Shown here: one piece after another, positions 44,768 to 55,735 of the stretch
Position numbering within the stretch: the first letter of the stretch is position 1
How the letters are laid out: each line of letters opens with the position of its first letter
DNA from: Diplolepis rosae
Lineage: Eukaryota > Arthropoda > Insecta > Hymenoptera > Diplolepididae
Reading direction: 5' to 3'
Assembly (NCBI GenBank): GCA_030998225.1
Contig: JAPYXD010000715.1
Location: 7,010,501-7,074,500 of the forward strand
DNA length: 64,000 nt
Program-made: the position numbers and the translations under genes
The notes under the pieces: generated by a model
The model's input: the letters and a program-made list of their open reading frames with translations, nothing else
The model's database searches: none
What the model was told of the DNA's origin: nothing

Positions 44768-45280
44768 TCAATAAATCTTAATTGTTTCACAGGATCTAGA
44801 AACTTCAAGGAAATGTATTGTGGTACAATGGATATCAATATAACCTATCATGCTATCATAACAACCATTGTACTTTACTAAATCCGTTTTTAAATTTATA
44901 GAATATGTTCCCTCTCTTTTTATATATAACATCTCCATAAATTCCTTTTTCCCCTTACTACTTTCAGAGTGTGAAATCTCAACATTATTCCAGTCAGTCA
45001 TGATCAGCATATTCCTTTCTATGTACAGATAAAACATTATTATAATTACACTTTCTCCCATGATTCTTTTTGTATTCTTTTTCTTTAGTATTCACAAGTC
45101 TGCCCGATTGTCCTACATAAGTCACTTTAAACTTTTTACAAATCAATTTTTATATACACCACTTTTTTCAAATCTATTCAAGAGGTCTTTACCCAAAGTT
45201 ATAAGTGATTTCATGTTAAACGGTATTTTAAAAATTGTATGGATTTCTTGTACAATTAGATCAACAATCCTGGTAAAAGT
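44768..45280 (-). pseudogene. Penelope-like element C-terminus, GIY-YIG type
   Basis: Minus-strand KVTYVGQSGRLVNTKEKEY (about 45140-45080) resembles the YVGQTGR core of the GIY-YIG endonuclease domain that ends Penelope-like polyproteins. The frame at 45061-44768 adds MTDWNNVEISHSESSKGKKEF and MEMLYIKREGTYSINLKTDL, the standard end of that domain. The preceding segment (ITLGKDLLNRF-like, broken by stops) matches the linker. The reverse transcriptase is missing. Confidence 0.65.
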
Positions 45281-45289
45281 ATAGAACTT

Positions 45290-47450
45290 TCAAAAAGTAT
45301 TCAGTAGAAAGTCCGTGAAAATTTTGGGTACGCAAAATGTATAATTTCTATGAATCATTTGAGAAAATAAAGTTGAAAGATTAGATGCACAGCACTCGTG
45401 CATAAAAACTTCAGAGCCAGTCAATGAAATTTTTATGGATTATTAAATGCCACAAGAAATAATTATTTTTGCAAACTGTCTTTTTTTTATATACTTTTTT
45501 ATTGATTTTTATTACAAATTATACTATTATACACTATCACTACACATCGCTGAACACAAAATATTACCGCTGCTGAAATTAATCTTACGCTGACAGGATT
45601 AGAATCTTAACTTCTACCTAACCTGCATGCATAACGCAGTCTAACCTTATAAATTAAACCGTACGGCTACCGAAGGACTTACGATATTTCCCAAAAAAAT
45701 GTTGGGTACATTTTATCCATAGAAAATACAGGGCCGTGTAAGAAATTACTGCGCCTTGTTTCACCAACAATTTTATATAATAAAGAAGTTTGAAGAATTA
45801 TTATGTTCCTACATTTTTATAGGATGAGATTTTTAATAAATTAATTATTAAATTATATGTTTATAAGCATTTCTGAAGTTTATGTCAATTTATAAAGTAA
45901 TAAAAATTGTGCGTATCTAAAAAACTTACATTGATAACTGCGCATTGTGCCAGTAAAAATCCCACAAGACTTTCAGTCCAAGAATTTAAAAATTTTAAAA
46001 CCTGAATCAGTTCTGTAGTTTTCTCTTCAAAAGAGAAAGAAGAATGATGCAAAATTAAATGAAACAAAAGAAGTTTAAAAAAATTAGGATTATTCCATGA
46101 TTATTGAAATGATTATAATAAATTAGTTACGAAAAACAAACAGCAGAAACAGTATGTACTTCAGATTGTAAGTAATTTTCGCCGAAAGCCTACAGATTAT
46201 AAAAAGAGTCTTTATCTCAGCGTCAAGATTAGTAGTAAAAACAAATGATTTTTGCATTTTTCTTTGGAACAATTAGTTATACGAGATGAAATCGTAGATA
46301 GGTATATATATGCATTTTAAATAAATCTATAACTTCTGTATAAACCTTTTTTTATATAATTAATATTTTGAAAGATGAACAAATAAATTTGATTTTTTAT
46401 TTAATTTTATGATTTATTTTTATTTTTAAGGGCCCAGAGGCACCTTTTCCCTGTGTACGATTAAGCTCAAATTTTACATGAATTATTTTTACATAAAATA
46501 GAAGAAAATTGGGAGGTAGCGCAAAGGAAAATCGCTATCTGGCTATATCCGAGAGACGACTAGGTTGGTTGTCAATAAAAAAAATAAAGTGCTGCAATAT
46601 TTGCCTGGTCGGGTTTATTTGGGGTCTATAAGGGGCATGAATGTGGAAATTTACTTTCATTTCATTTAAAAAAAAGTGTATATCAGGATTAATCCGGAAC
46701 TTATGTGTGACTCGAAACTAAAAATGTATTTCCTTCGAATTTGAAATTAACGTCTATCTGGGTCTATGAAATTCAATTTTATCAAAGTCATGTAAGTTTC
46801 TATGAAGGTCTATCCTGAATTCTTCTGGAACAGTAAAATAAAAATTATTATTTTTAAATTGTAATGGGCCTCTTTGCGACTGTATGTATAATAATGTTTG
46901 CTTGGCTTCGTCTCTCCGGGACCTATTAAATAAAAGTTATATAATTTGAATCAATATTATTATATTTAATTATATTCGAGATTTCCCTGTGGTGACAACG
47001 CTAATGCAGATGTAATGTAGAATGGTTGATACAACGAATAAAAGTCTAGTTAAACATGTGAACGCAAATGAAACTTCTTATTTTATATCTAGTATATATT
47101 TTATACTTAATTATAATAAGTAGATCAAAATTTTGTTAAAATTATAATGGGATTTGCACAGCAGCATAATTTTACGGCGATGGACTGAAAATGTCTATAG
47201 CCTGATCACGAAAATATTCGCTTTGTAGTTCGAAAGTAAAAGTACCATTAAGAGTGTTATTCGATTTATTTCACCAATAATTTTTTTTCCTTAACCGTGC
47301 AACGACTGGTACAATTACCTTTCGTCAAAATTCAATAAGTTTGAATATACACATCACGTTAACTTAACCACTTTTAATTAAACTGTATTCAATTTAATTA
47401 ATTTGAAGTCATTTATAGCCGCAAGGCTGAGCCACTAGGCGATATAAGGA
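45290..47450. other. Intron, no gene
   Basis: Long AT-rich stretch with poly-T and poly-A runs. I see no domain, TIR or tRNA-like motif in it. Confidence 0.45.
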
Positions 47451-47454
47451 GATC

Positions 47455-47590
47455 TTCCGGTGGAGAAGATGTCGGACGCCTGTGTAGCTCAATGGTAGAG
47501 CAGTCGACCGGAACTCAAAAGACCCGGGCTCGAATCCCAGCGCAGTCGAAAGCGTCTTTTTTTCACAGAAAGATTTCAAATTCTTAAATT
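47455..47590 (+). mobile_element. tRNA-derived SINE, complete head
   Basis: TAGCTCAATGGTAGAGCA (A box and D-arm) and GGGCTCGAATCCCAGC (B box and T-arm) lie about 30 bases apart, followed by the tail CACAGAAAGATTTCAAATTC. The D- and T-arms pair but the anticodon arm does not, so it is a SINE head and not a working tRNA gene. Confidence 0.82.
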
Positions 47591-47799
47591 CAAATTTAAA
47601 TTTGAATTGTTAAAAATATCAATATCACTTCAAACTCAAAATAAACCGTAGAATCATAATTCAAACAATCAAAATGTTTATTATGCTCTTCTTATTGATA
47701 TTATAACGAGGTCAGCGAATGGTCAGTGAACGCTTATTGAATGGTGAGCGAATTCGCTGACTATTCACTGGACTGGGTCCGTTAGGGGATGCCTTTTTT

Positions 47800-48722
47800 A
47801 CAGTTATCGTTGCTCAAATCCTCAAAATACGCGTTTCTTTCGGCAATGGTCTCTTAACTTGAGTTAAATCTCTTGTCAGCCAGTTATTTCTTCAAGTTTA
47901 GGAACAGATAATAATCGTAAGGGAACAAATCTGGAGAATTCGGGGGGTCGGGAAGCAATTCGTACTTCAATCCAGTTCAAGTGGTCACTGTTTTAACTGC
48001 TTTTTGTGTCCGTGCATTGTCTTGATGAAAGAGGATTTTTTACGTGCCAAATGTGGTCATTTAGCCTTGATTGCAGCATCAAATTGATCCAATAATTTGC
48101 TTTAGTATTGAACAGTGATTGTTTCCCCTTTCTCCAGCTAATCAATATGAATTATACCATGCACATCGATTATTGTGTTTTTGGCCACTTCGGTGCATTT
48201 CCACGAGTTTCTAACCGTTGTTTTGACCGTTCTTTGGTCTCTGATGTGCAGTGATGAATACATGTTTCATGAATGGTTACAAAACGGCGCTTGAACAAGT
48301 CCAAATTGTATTGAGAAACATCAGCTCTTTCCAGCACTTGTTGGTCAGAAAGCTGTCGTGGCACCCATCGCGCACATAGCTTTTACATGATTAAATGATT
48401 ATGCAAAATGTTGTGTACACGTTCAGTTGAAATGTTTTAATCCTAGAAATCTTACCCTCCTTGAATTTACGGTCATCGGTCTCTAAACGTAGAATGTTTT
48501 TGATCATTTCTGACATACTCGCGTCTAAAGGCTTTCTTGAACGTGGTTGGTTATTTGTGCTCGTACAACCAAACTTGAACTCTTGCATCCACTTTTTAAT
48601 TGCTGTATTTGATCAAGCATTTGTGAAATAATACTTATCAAACTTTTTTTAAGCTTTTTTTTAGCATTTTTGCCTTTCTAATAATAATGTTTGATGAGAA
48701 AACGAGATTCATTTTTTTCCAT
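47800..48722 (-). pseudogene. Mariner (mauritiana-type) transposase, highly decayed
   Basis: Minus-strand start MEKNESRFLIKHYY at 48722. The middle has PLDASMSEMIKNILRLETDD and FKRRFVTIHETCIHH (the first catalytic Asp is replaced by His-containing HETC). The C-terminal block near 47950 reads LLPDPPNSPDLFPYDYYLF with the third Asp. Numerous stops and frameshifts. Confidence 0.75.
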
Positions 48723-48776
48723 TGTTTACAAATTCATTGAAATGATGACGCGACAATTACTCTTAAATAAAAACTA

Positions 48777-49980
48777 TTGGGTTGGCAACAAAGTCATTTC
48801 GTTTTTTTTCATGATTTTCTAAGCAAGTTTATTAATACAAATAATAAACATTAATCAATTATATTTGAATCATATGAATGGAATGTTTTTCCATTTAAAT
48901 GATTTTGAAGTGAACGAAATAAATGATAATTGGATTATGCAAGGTCAGGACTATATGGTGGATGAGGCATCACTTCCCAGCCTAACTCCAATAATTTTTT
49001 GCGAGTGACCAAAGATATATGTGGTCTGGCGTTATCTTGATGTAAGATGACGTCTTTATGAGTTTCCAGTTCTGGCCGCTTTTCCTTGATTTCTTTGACC
49101 AATTTCATTAGCTGGCGACAGTAGATATTCGAATTGATAGTTTGGTTCCTTGAAAGCAGCTTAAAATAAACAATACCTTTAAAACCCCGCCAAACACTCA
49201 GCATAACCTTCTTTCGATGAATATCGGCTTTTAATGTCGAGTGTGCAGGCTCATCTCGCTTGCTCCATGATCTTTTTCGCACAATGTTATCGTAAACAAC
49301 CCATTTTTCATCGCCAGTTATGATTCGCTTTTATTATAAAATGGATCGTTTTCGTTACGTTTTAACAGTGAATCGCAAATGGAAAAACGTTTCTTAAGTT
49401 GATTTTCGTTCAATTTGTGGGGAACCCAAATATCGAGCTTATTAACGTAACCAAGTTTTTTTAAATGTCTTTCAACGCATGTATGTGATATGTTATGCTT
49501 CTTTGCGATCTCTTGCTCAGACGCAACCACACGAGCTCGCTTGTGATCGGCTGTGAGCAAACGCGGCACCCATCTTGCAAACAGCTTCTTCATACCCAAA
49601 CATTCATGTAAAATGTGCCATACGCATCTCACTGAAATGTTTACAGTCTCACTAATCTCAAGCACTTTCAATCGACGATCGTTGAGTACGATGTCGTGGA
49701 TTTTATCGATCATTTTTGAGAAGTCACCTCTTTTGGAGGGCCAGGATGCTCAGCATCACTTGTGCTAATACGGCCGCAACGAAATTCAGTGAACCACTTA
49801 TGAATCATGCTATGCGATGGAGCAGACTCCTTATAATATTTTGCGATCTTTTTTTCAGTTTCTTTGATTGATTTTCCTCGTAGAAAATAATGTTTAATAA
49901 GCACGTGAAACTCGCTTTTTTCCATGGTTTTGTTTTAACTATTAAAAACTGAATTCAACTGGCTGTAAAAAAACTTCTAA
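48777..49980 (-). pseudogene. Chimeric mariner: two different N- and C-terminal lineages
   Basis: TA at 48775 is followed by the tip TTGGGTTGGCAACAAAGTC. The minus-strand protein starts at 49925 (MEKSEFHVLIKHYFLRGKS) and carries both helix-turn-helix modules of one mariner lineage to WVPRLLTADHKRARVVASEQ. At about 49512, without a frame break, it continues with EIAKKHNISHTCVERHLKKL and WVPHKLNENQLKKRF, which is a second, different HTH2 module. Then comes the catalytic part with VVYD-type context and LHQDNARPHISL. The third Asp is lost: YSPDLA is followed by stops. A stop after NKSES (49318) also breaks it. Confidence 0.8.
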
Positions 49981-50087
49981 CCAACGTACTGACTTGAAAC
50001 TTTGTATACGCATTGGTATTTTTCTTTCTCGAGATATACCTATTTCAATCAACAGTACTTTAAGCTTTAAACTTCACGAACGCTTAG

Positions 50088-50865
50088 TTACGGTTTTTTT
50101 GTGGCTCGGATGGCATCCACTGTGAACCTGCCTTTTCTAAAGCCGAACGGGCTCTCCGACAGATTGATCTCGCCTTCCATATGGCTTTGAAGTCTTTGCA
50201 GAATCAAATCCTTTAGCAGCTTCCCCATTGTGTCCAATAGGCATATTGGTATATAAAATGAAGATGTATCTGGAGGCTTGTCTCCCTTTCTAAGAAGGAC
50301 CAACCTGTGCTTCTTCCAGTCCTCGAGGAACCTTCCCACTCGAAGACAGGAGTTAAAGGCTTCCAGGAGGATTTGCGTGTGTACCATGATTACCTCTTTC
50401 AGGATGTCATTTGGCACCTCGTCGATTCATGGTGTCGTATTAGCTTTTAGCCTTCCACCCGCTCTCTTTAGTTCCTCGAGTGTAAAAAGCTCCCTACCTT
50501 GAACTATACAAGAATTTCGATCAGGATTGTCCAAGCCAGAGGTCTTTTTTCTAGTCACCAATCTCTTGGTGACTATTTTGAAGACCTCACCGATCAGGTC
50601 CTACCAGCACTGGAGTCAGCTTTACTTTATGCCTCGCCTCAGAGCCAATTTTGAACGGGTGTATTTCTGCCGTGCTGTCAGTCATTCATGATGTAGGACA
50701 GACAACTAGTCGTTCGACCAGTACACAGAGCCCTTGTTACGCCTGTGCCTCCGACAACGCATCGAGTGGTTACATGCTGCGACCACTTTCCGCCTCGTCA
50801 CCTGCGCTAAGTCTTCCAACGACACAGCAGGCTTCACCCAACCAAGCCCATCAATGAGCCAGTAG
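50088..50865 (-). pseudogene. R1-like LINE fragment
   Basis: Minus strand: NHSMRCRRHRRNKGSVYWSN and YTRSKLALRRGIK (linker after the endonuclease, 50830-50640), VFKIVTKRLVTRKKTSGLDN (50600-50540), then the start of reverse transcriptase MPNDILKEVIMVHTQILLEA, WKKHRLVLLRKGDKPPDTSS and FGFRKGRFTVDAI (50417-50088). Stops occur in the first part. The catalytic palm box is beyond the truncation at 50088. Confidence 0.75.
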
Positions 50866-50879
50866 AGAAACTATTGCTT

Positions 50880-51885
50880 TAATGAGTCATAGGTTTACAA
50901 TTGGGTTGGCCCCCAGATTTGATAGAATTCCATACATTGTGGGGGCCATAGAAGTTTGCACTTTTTTACACTATAAGGTATTTCTCCGACCATTTCCTCC
51001 AAGATGAATGTTGTAACCTGGAATATAAGCATGATTTAGGAAAAACCGACATAATTTCGAATTTTTGCAAATATCCATTGTATATCCATTATCCATTAAT
51101 ATTTATAGAAATTGAATAAAAATTTTTGTTTAAAAGTAAGTCCAGATTAATTGTAATGAAAATTATTATATCAATTTATTTAATCACTCTAAATTATAAT
51201 TTTTTCATTGAAAAATCTGCTTATATGTAAATTTGGCGCATTATTTATAATTATTCAAACTTCTTAAATAAACTTGTAGTGTTAACGAATTATTTTAGGT
51301 GGTTTTTTATTCACTTAGGGAAGCACGAGTCTCGAATTTAACACATTTAATCATATCTTGGAAATCAATGAACATATTTCAATTTTTCTTAGATCGTTTT
51401 GAAGGGGGATTCCTAGGTTAAATATATAAGGATTCAAATTTTTTCTCATTATTTGCCTAGATCATACAGAGAGCTTAAGTTGAATAATGGATATTTGAAA
51501 AAATTTGAAATTAGGTGGGTCTGTCCCACACGCTAAGTCGGTCTTTCTTTATCAAGGATATATCAAATAAAGCTCATTCGGCGTAAAATTTAATGAGCTT
51601 TCCAATCTTATTTCATAAAATATCCTACCTTCTTTTACCGCTGAGATATCGAGGAGAAAATAGAGGCATGTTTTTAATACGATTTTTTTTTATTGGACTG
51701 ACAATTCTGGCCGGTACTGTAACTAAGATCTTATTTCTAGATCTATATTCGAAAAAAAATGCTTTTTCTAAGTCAAAAAAGCAATATTATCTATTCTTAT
51801 ATAAACTATTGCAGTTAGAATTTCAGACGCATGTATCGTTAAGCTAGTCACACGTTTCGTACATATCGCAAACTAATGTGAATAA
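50880..51885. other. Intron, no gene
   Basis: AT-rich, nothing recognised. An open frame at 51593-51847 lacks motifs. Confidence 0.45.
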
Positions 51886-51889
51886 CATG

Positions 51890-52040
51890 ATCTTCTCTGA
51901 TTGTCCTAATTACTGTATGAGTTATGCTGCTATTAGATCTACTCCTGGAGCTTTATTTGCTTTTAGGTCCCTCAGTGCTTTCTCAAATTACTCTTTCAAA
52001 ATTGAATCCCCCATATCATAATTTTGCATCTCACTTTCGT
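51890..52040 (-). pseudogene. Small LINE reverse transcriptase fragment
   Basis: Minus-strand FEKALRDLKANKAPGVDLIA near 51990-51930 is the N-terminal reverse transcriptase block of a non-LTR element (KAPGxDxI). Stops lie on both sides. Clade not assigned. Confidence 0.5.
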
Positions 52041-52269
52041 TGATCATATAACTGTATTAATCCAAAATTAAGATCAAACTTATTACGATGAAAAAAATAA
52101 TTCGCGTAGCATTTTGTTGAAAATTCTAAGTCAAAACAATCTGTGTAAGAGTCATGAACCAAGTGGACTCCTTAGATCCTTGTCTACAAGAAACTATTTC
52201 AAAATTAAAGACATGTGGCTTCACGAGATGAACATTTTTGATCATGTTTTCCTGAGTGGCTTTTATGGT

Positions 52270-52430
52270 TTAGAAATGATTATCCTGTACCGAGTAAGCA
52301 CATTTGAAACCGCTTGAGAAATGCTGATTTTCACGAGTAGACCAAAACGTTTATTTTAAAAAACAAGAATTCTAACATTCGGAAAGTTCATTTAGTAAAC
52401 AAATTCACAAGCAATGCTAATTATAATGAT
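52270..52430 (+). repeat. Diverged copy of part of the 41-kb palindrome arm
   Basis: TGATTTTCACGAGTAGACC and the downstream AAATTCACAAGCAATGC run parallel 41040-41150 (TGATTTTCACGAGTGGACG and GAATTTGCAAGCAAGGC) at moderate identity. It shows that the palindrome arm derives from a repeat that also exists singly. Confidence 0.5.
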
Positions 52431-52639
52431 TTCCCTATTTAAAATTCACCTTTTATTTTTCAATTTTAATTACCTTTTATACTATTTATTAATTATATCG
52501 TTTTTATCAATAAAATATATCTCCATGATTGCATTTAATCATTTAAATCTTCTCGCAGTGAACAAGCACAGATGTTAACACATCACTCAATAAGTTCGCA
52601 GGATAACATATAAATGGCGCCACATTCGACAAATTTATT

Positions 52640-52960
52640 CAGCAGTTGATCCAGAAAACATAAAAAAGTACACAAAATGGTTTTGGTCGATTATAAATTG
52701 AAGTCGTGTGAGATAGCTGACACCTTAAAGATATCAGAAGGCAGTGTATTCACCATTTGCATGAACATTTGAGCATGAGAAAGCTCTGTTCAAAATGGGT
52801 ACCACGTTTGCTCAAAATCGATCAAAAACAACAACGCGTCGACGATTGAAATGTTAGAGAAGCGTTGAAATAAATGTATCACACTTGAAGGAGACTATGT
52901 TGATGAATGGAGGATAATTTTGTTTAAAAGTTGTTGTTTTATTAGTCACCCTATGAACTT
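52640..52960 (+). pseudogene. Mariner (mauritiana-type) relic
   Basis: Residues KKYTKWFWSIIN-like region, then LKISEGSVFTI and, after a frameshift, MLEKR and NKCITLEGDYVDEW at the C-terminus near 52850-52910. It is the same family as 12142-12690 and likewise lacks the catalytic core. Confidence 0.7.
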
Positions 52961-52977
52961 ATTGTGTGATATGTTAC

Positions 52978-53472
52978 ATAACACAGGTCTGCAAATAATG
53001 GGTTTGTATTTGTTGTTGGAAAACGAAAGATCATTTCCGGGGTAATTTTTGACGTAGAATCCGAATCCGAAATCAGAATCAGCCTATCACGTCATAATTT
53101 TGAGATATTTAAGGTTATGTGCTCGAAAAATGGGGGTTTTCGCTACTTTTGAGGTTATGTACTGAGCGCAAGATTTTTTCTGGTTTTTTTCTCAAATGTA
53201 ATCATTTAGCACTATTCTTTCCCTTCAAAATGAGCTATTAAACAGTCACAATCGATTTTTTTTCACAGAGATACGGCCATATCAAGTTTTGACATTTATC
53301 CGAACAACCTTATGAGCATTCACATTGACTGTTTGGTGCATACCATTTTGCATTCGAAAATTTATCTTGAAAATTTGTGCTTGCGGGTTTTGATGGTCTG
53401 TGAATAAGAATTTACGAAACAAAACGACCCATAGCTTTTCAACAACAGAACCTTGCAGGCCTGTGTAATTGT
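52978..53472. mobile_element. TIR element related to the 30.4-kb foldback
   Basis: Left tip ACACAGGTCTGCAAATAATG, right tip the inverse of ACACAGGCCTGCAAGG. TGTTACA lies close to both ends and may be the duplication. The interior repeats one arm of 30390-31235 (CACAGAGATACGGCCATATC, GGTCTGTGAATAAGAA). This copy is a single arm plus tips, not a palindrome. Confidence 0.75.
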
Positions 53473-53479
53473 TACATAG

Positions 53480-53950
53480 CAGTTCCAACAAAATATCGTC
53501 CAATGTATACCACACTTACATAACAAAAAATCCTATGTGACCGTTAAAGAACGTCTATACAACGGTTTAAAACGCATTAGGAAAAACGTTATTCATAATA
53601 ATTATTTATAATATAAAAATTTAGAGAATCTTATAAGATTCGTTTGCAAATTTGAATAATAGATTGATTGGAATTAGATTGGTAAAAACCATGACCAAAA
53701 TAAATCAGGATGTAAAATTAAAAAATATCCTACTGACTTTACTTTATACAATTGATTTTTTAGTCCCTATTCATGAAATATAATGACATTGGATTTATTC
53801 AATTCCTTATTTCACTCTAAAGTTTCAACCGAAATGCAGTTATTCATCGCAAATATCAAAAATTACAATGGATAGGAATAAGAAAATGTGTTTCTCATTC
53901 AAAAATAATACCGTATAAAAAATGTTCTCTTAGTTTTATTATTGAAAATT
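53480..53950. other. Intron, no gene
   Basis: AT-rich, nothing recognised. Confidence 0.45.
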
Positions 53951-53954
53951 TTGG

Positions 53955-54065
53955 ATTTCGAAAAAATAATTCTAAGAATTTGGAATCTTTCCGTCGAAAA
54001 AGAGACATTTTTGACTGTGCCAGGATTTGAGCCTGAGGCTTTCGATTGCCAGTCAAGGAGGTCAG
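53955..54065 (-). mobile_element. tRNA-derived SINE fragment, reverse
   Basis: On the minus strand CAGGCTCAAATCCTGGCACA (B box) followed by the tail GACGGAAAGATTCCAAATTC. It lacks the A box. It lies head-to-head with the next SINE. Confidence 0.7.
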
Positions 54066-54084
54066 TCTTGAGGAATGAGGGATG

Positions 54085-54200
54085 TCGAACGTCTGTAGCT
54101 CAGATGGTTAGAGCAGGCGACCAGTAATTGAAAGACCCATGCTCGAATTCCAGCAGAGTCGAATGTATCTCTTTTTCCACAGAAAGATTTCAAATTCTTT
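54085..54200 (+). mobile_element. tRNA-derived SINE, forward
   Basis: CTGTAGCTCAGATGGTTAGA (A box), ATGCTCGAATTCCAGC (B box) and tail CCACAGAAAGATTTCAAATTC. It forms an inverted pair with the copy at 53955. Confidence 0.8.
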
Positions 54201-54582
54201 AAATTTTAAATTTATTTGCATTATTGCAATATAAGAGTGGGAAATCGTCTAGGCGGACACCTGTCGGAACATATCGTATCTGATATTAAGATTTGCGTTA
54301 AATCACGATTTTTGAACATCTTACTGGTTTTTTTACTATACTTTGCTGAAAAATAAAATGTTATAACTTCAGTCTATGGCGTCAAACGCCCCCAACATCC
54401 TTTGAACAGAATTTAAGATTCTTCTAGAATACCATCTGTAAAAGGAACAAGCCTAATCGTTTCAAACACAAATAATTCTGATGTTTTTGAAAAATAATAC
54501 CTTTGTATAGAATTCTCTCTCCAAATTATCATCCATTTAATCTATTTATTCAAAAATAAAATTCAAAAATTTTATATTTTAG

Positions 54583-54775
54583 CATTCAACAATGAACCAA
54601 CCTGGCAGGAAAGTTTCAAGATTTATGGTTTCTAAAGTAGCTGGACCACCAATTGAAAATAATGTTACGCATGCACAACAATTATTTGTTGATCATCAGC
54701 AGGAACTGCTACAAGACCAAACAAAATGTGTGAACCTAATATATGACACTGTTCATCATGTCGAAGAATCACTAA
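54583..54775 (+). CDS. Host gene exon 3 (possible WNK-type)
   Basis: Acceptor TTTTATATTTTAG and donor CTAA-GTAAGG. In phase 0 from the previous exon it reads HSTMNQPGRKVSRFMVSKVA, GPPIENNVTHAQQLFVDHQQ and LIYDTVHHVEESL, ending with one extra base (phase 1). The GRKVSRFMVSKV stretch resembles the GRFxVxxV docking-like motif repeated in WNK kinase C-termini; that is the basis for the tentative name. The following exon is not found by eye in the window. The intron before it is 17.2 kb. Confidence 0.7.
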
Positions 54776-55735
54776 GTAAGGAATAATTCAAATACTAACA
54801 TTGGATCAGAATTTTATTTTATTTCAAACTACTCATGTGGGTCAGGCTTGTCGATAAAAAAGGAATACTAAGAATCCACCTTAATGATATTGACGCATCC
54901 GATATACAGGCTATTTTACCACTTGTAGGACAGTCGCTAATGCCGAATAAAGGGTCAGAAAAGGAGCTAAAGTGCCCCTTTACAAAATCATGTAAATTGG
55001 ATATTTTTTTAGTTAGAAAAGTTTAAAGTTGAATGAAAAGACTTGTTGTAAGATAAGGATGGGAAACATCTTCTCTGTTCTAGAACATGACCACATTTAA
55101 CTTGAATCTTATCTAGCTTAAAAACCACTAATTTGACAAAATTTTGTTAAAGGACTTTTTAATTTGTTTTTTTACCCTTTATTTGGTATTAGTGACTGTC
55201 CTACAAGTGGTGGGACACCGTATATAAGTTCTATCGCATCTAATCTAGAGCAGCCGTCTCCAAAATTTTTGCTGCTATTTCAGGTAACGGTAGCGCCACC
55301 CGAGTTAAATTTTATCTGTCTGTACGTCTGCACTAAACCGATCCCAACTCAGTTTGACCCCTCGCAGCAAGGATCCTCTTCAAACAATCAGCTTAAATCA
55401 GGATGATAATTGCAAAATTAAATAGTTTTCAATTTTTGGAATATCGGTTTGAAAATAAAAAATTTAATAAGTTTAATACTTTAATAAGTTTAAAGTGAAT
55501 TAGTATTTTGAAATATAATGATCATTTTTGATATTCATTATTACTTGTAAAATTGAACTTATTAAGACAAATGACATATCATTAGGATCGAAAAATTCGC
55601 AAATTCTACACATAGTCTTGGAAAATTAAATAAAATTGTGATTCTTTAAAATTTGTATCTTTGACCGACTTTTAGACAAAAGAAGCCCTCTTTGGAGGCT
55701 CTAGTTGGCGAGCCTTGCAGGTATCTGCTGCAGTA
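54776..55735. other. Intron; short inverted repeat
   Basis: CCACTTGTAGGACAGTC near 54920-54936 and its inverse near 55196-55212 extend about 40 bases with mismatches. Between them there is no gene. A frame at 55164-55406 is not supported. The stretch GAGCAGCCGTCTCCAAAATT near 55246 resembles a hAT tip but I found no partner. Confidence 0.4.

Noticed and set aside
47475..47546. Functional tRNA gene
   Set aside because: D- and T-arms are present but there is no anticodon arm, and other copies carry the same tail; it is a SINE.
50651..50857. Plus-strand Ser/Thr-rich frame that looks like an exon of the host gene, with a possible acceptor before it
   Set aside because: Its phase does not fit exon 2, and the opposite strand reads as the linker of an R1-like LINE continuous with the neighbouring reverse transcriptase.
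55164..55406. Possible next exon of the host gene
   Set aside because: No consistent phase with exon 3 and no recognisable motif; it overlaps a short inverted repeat.
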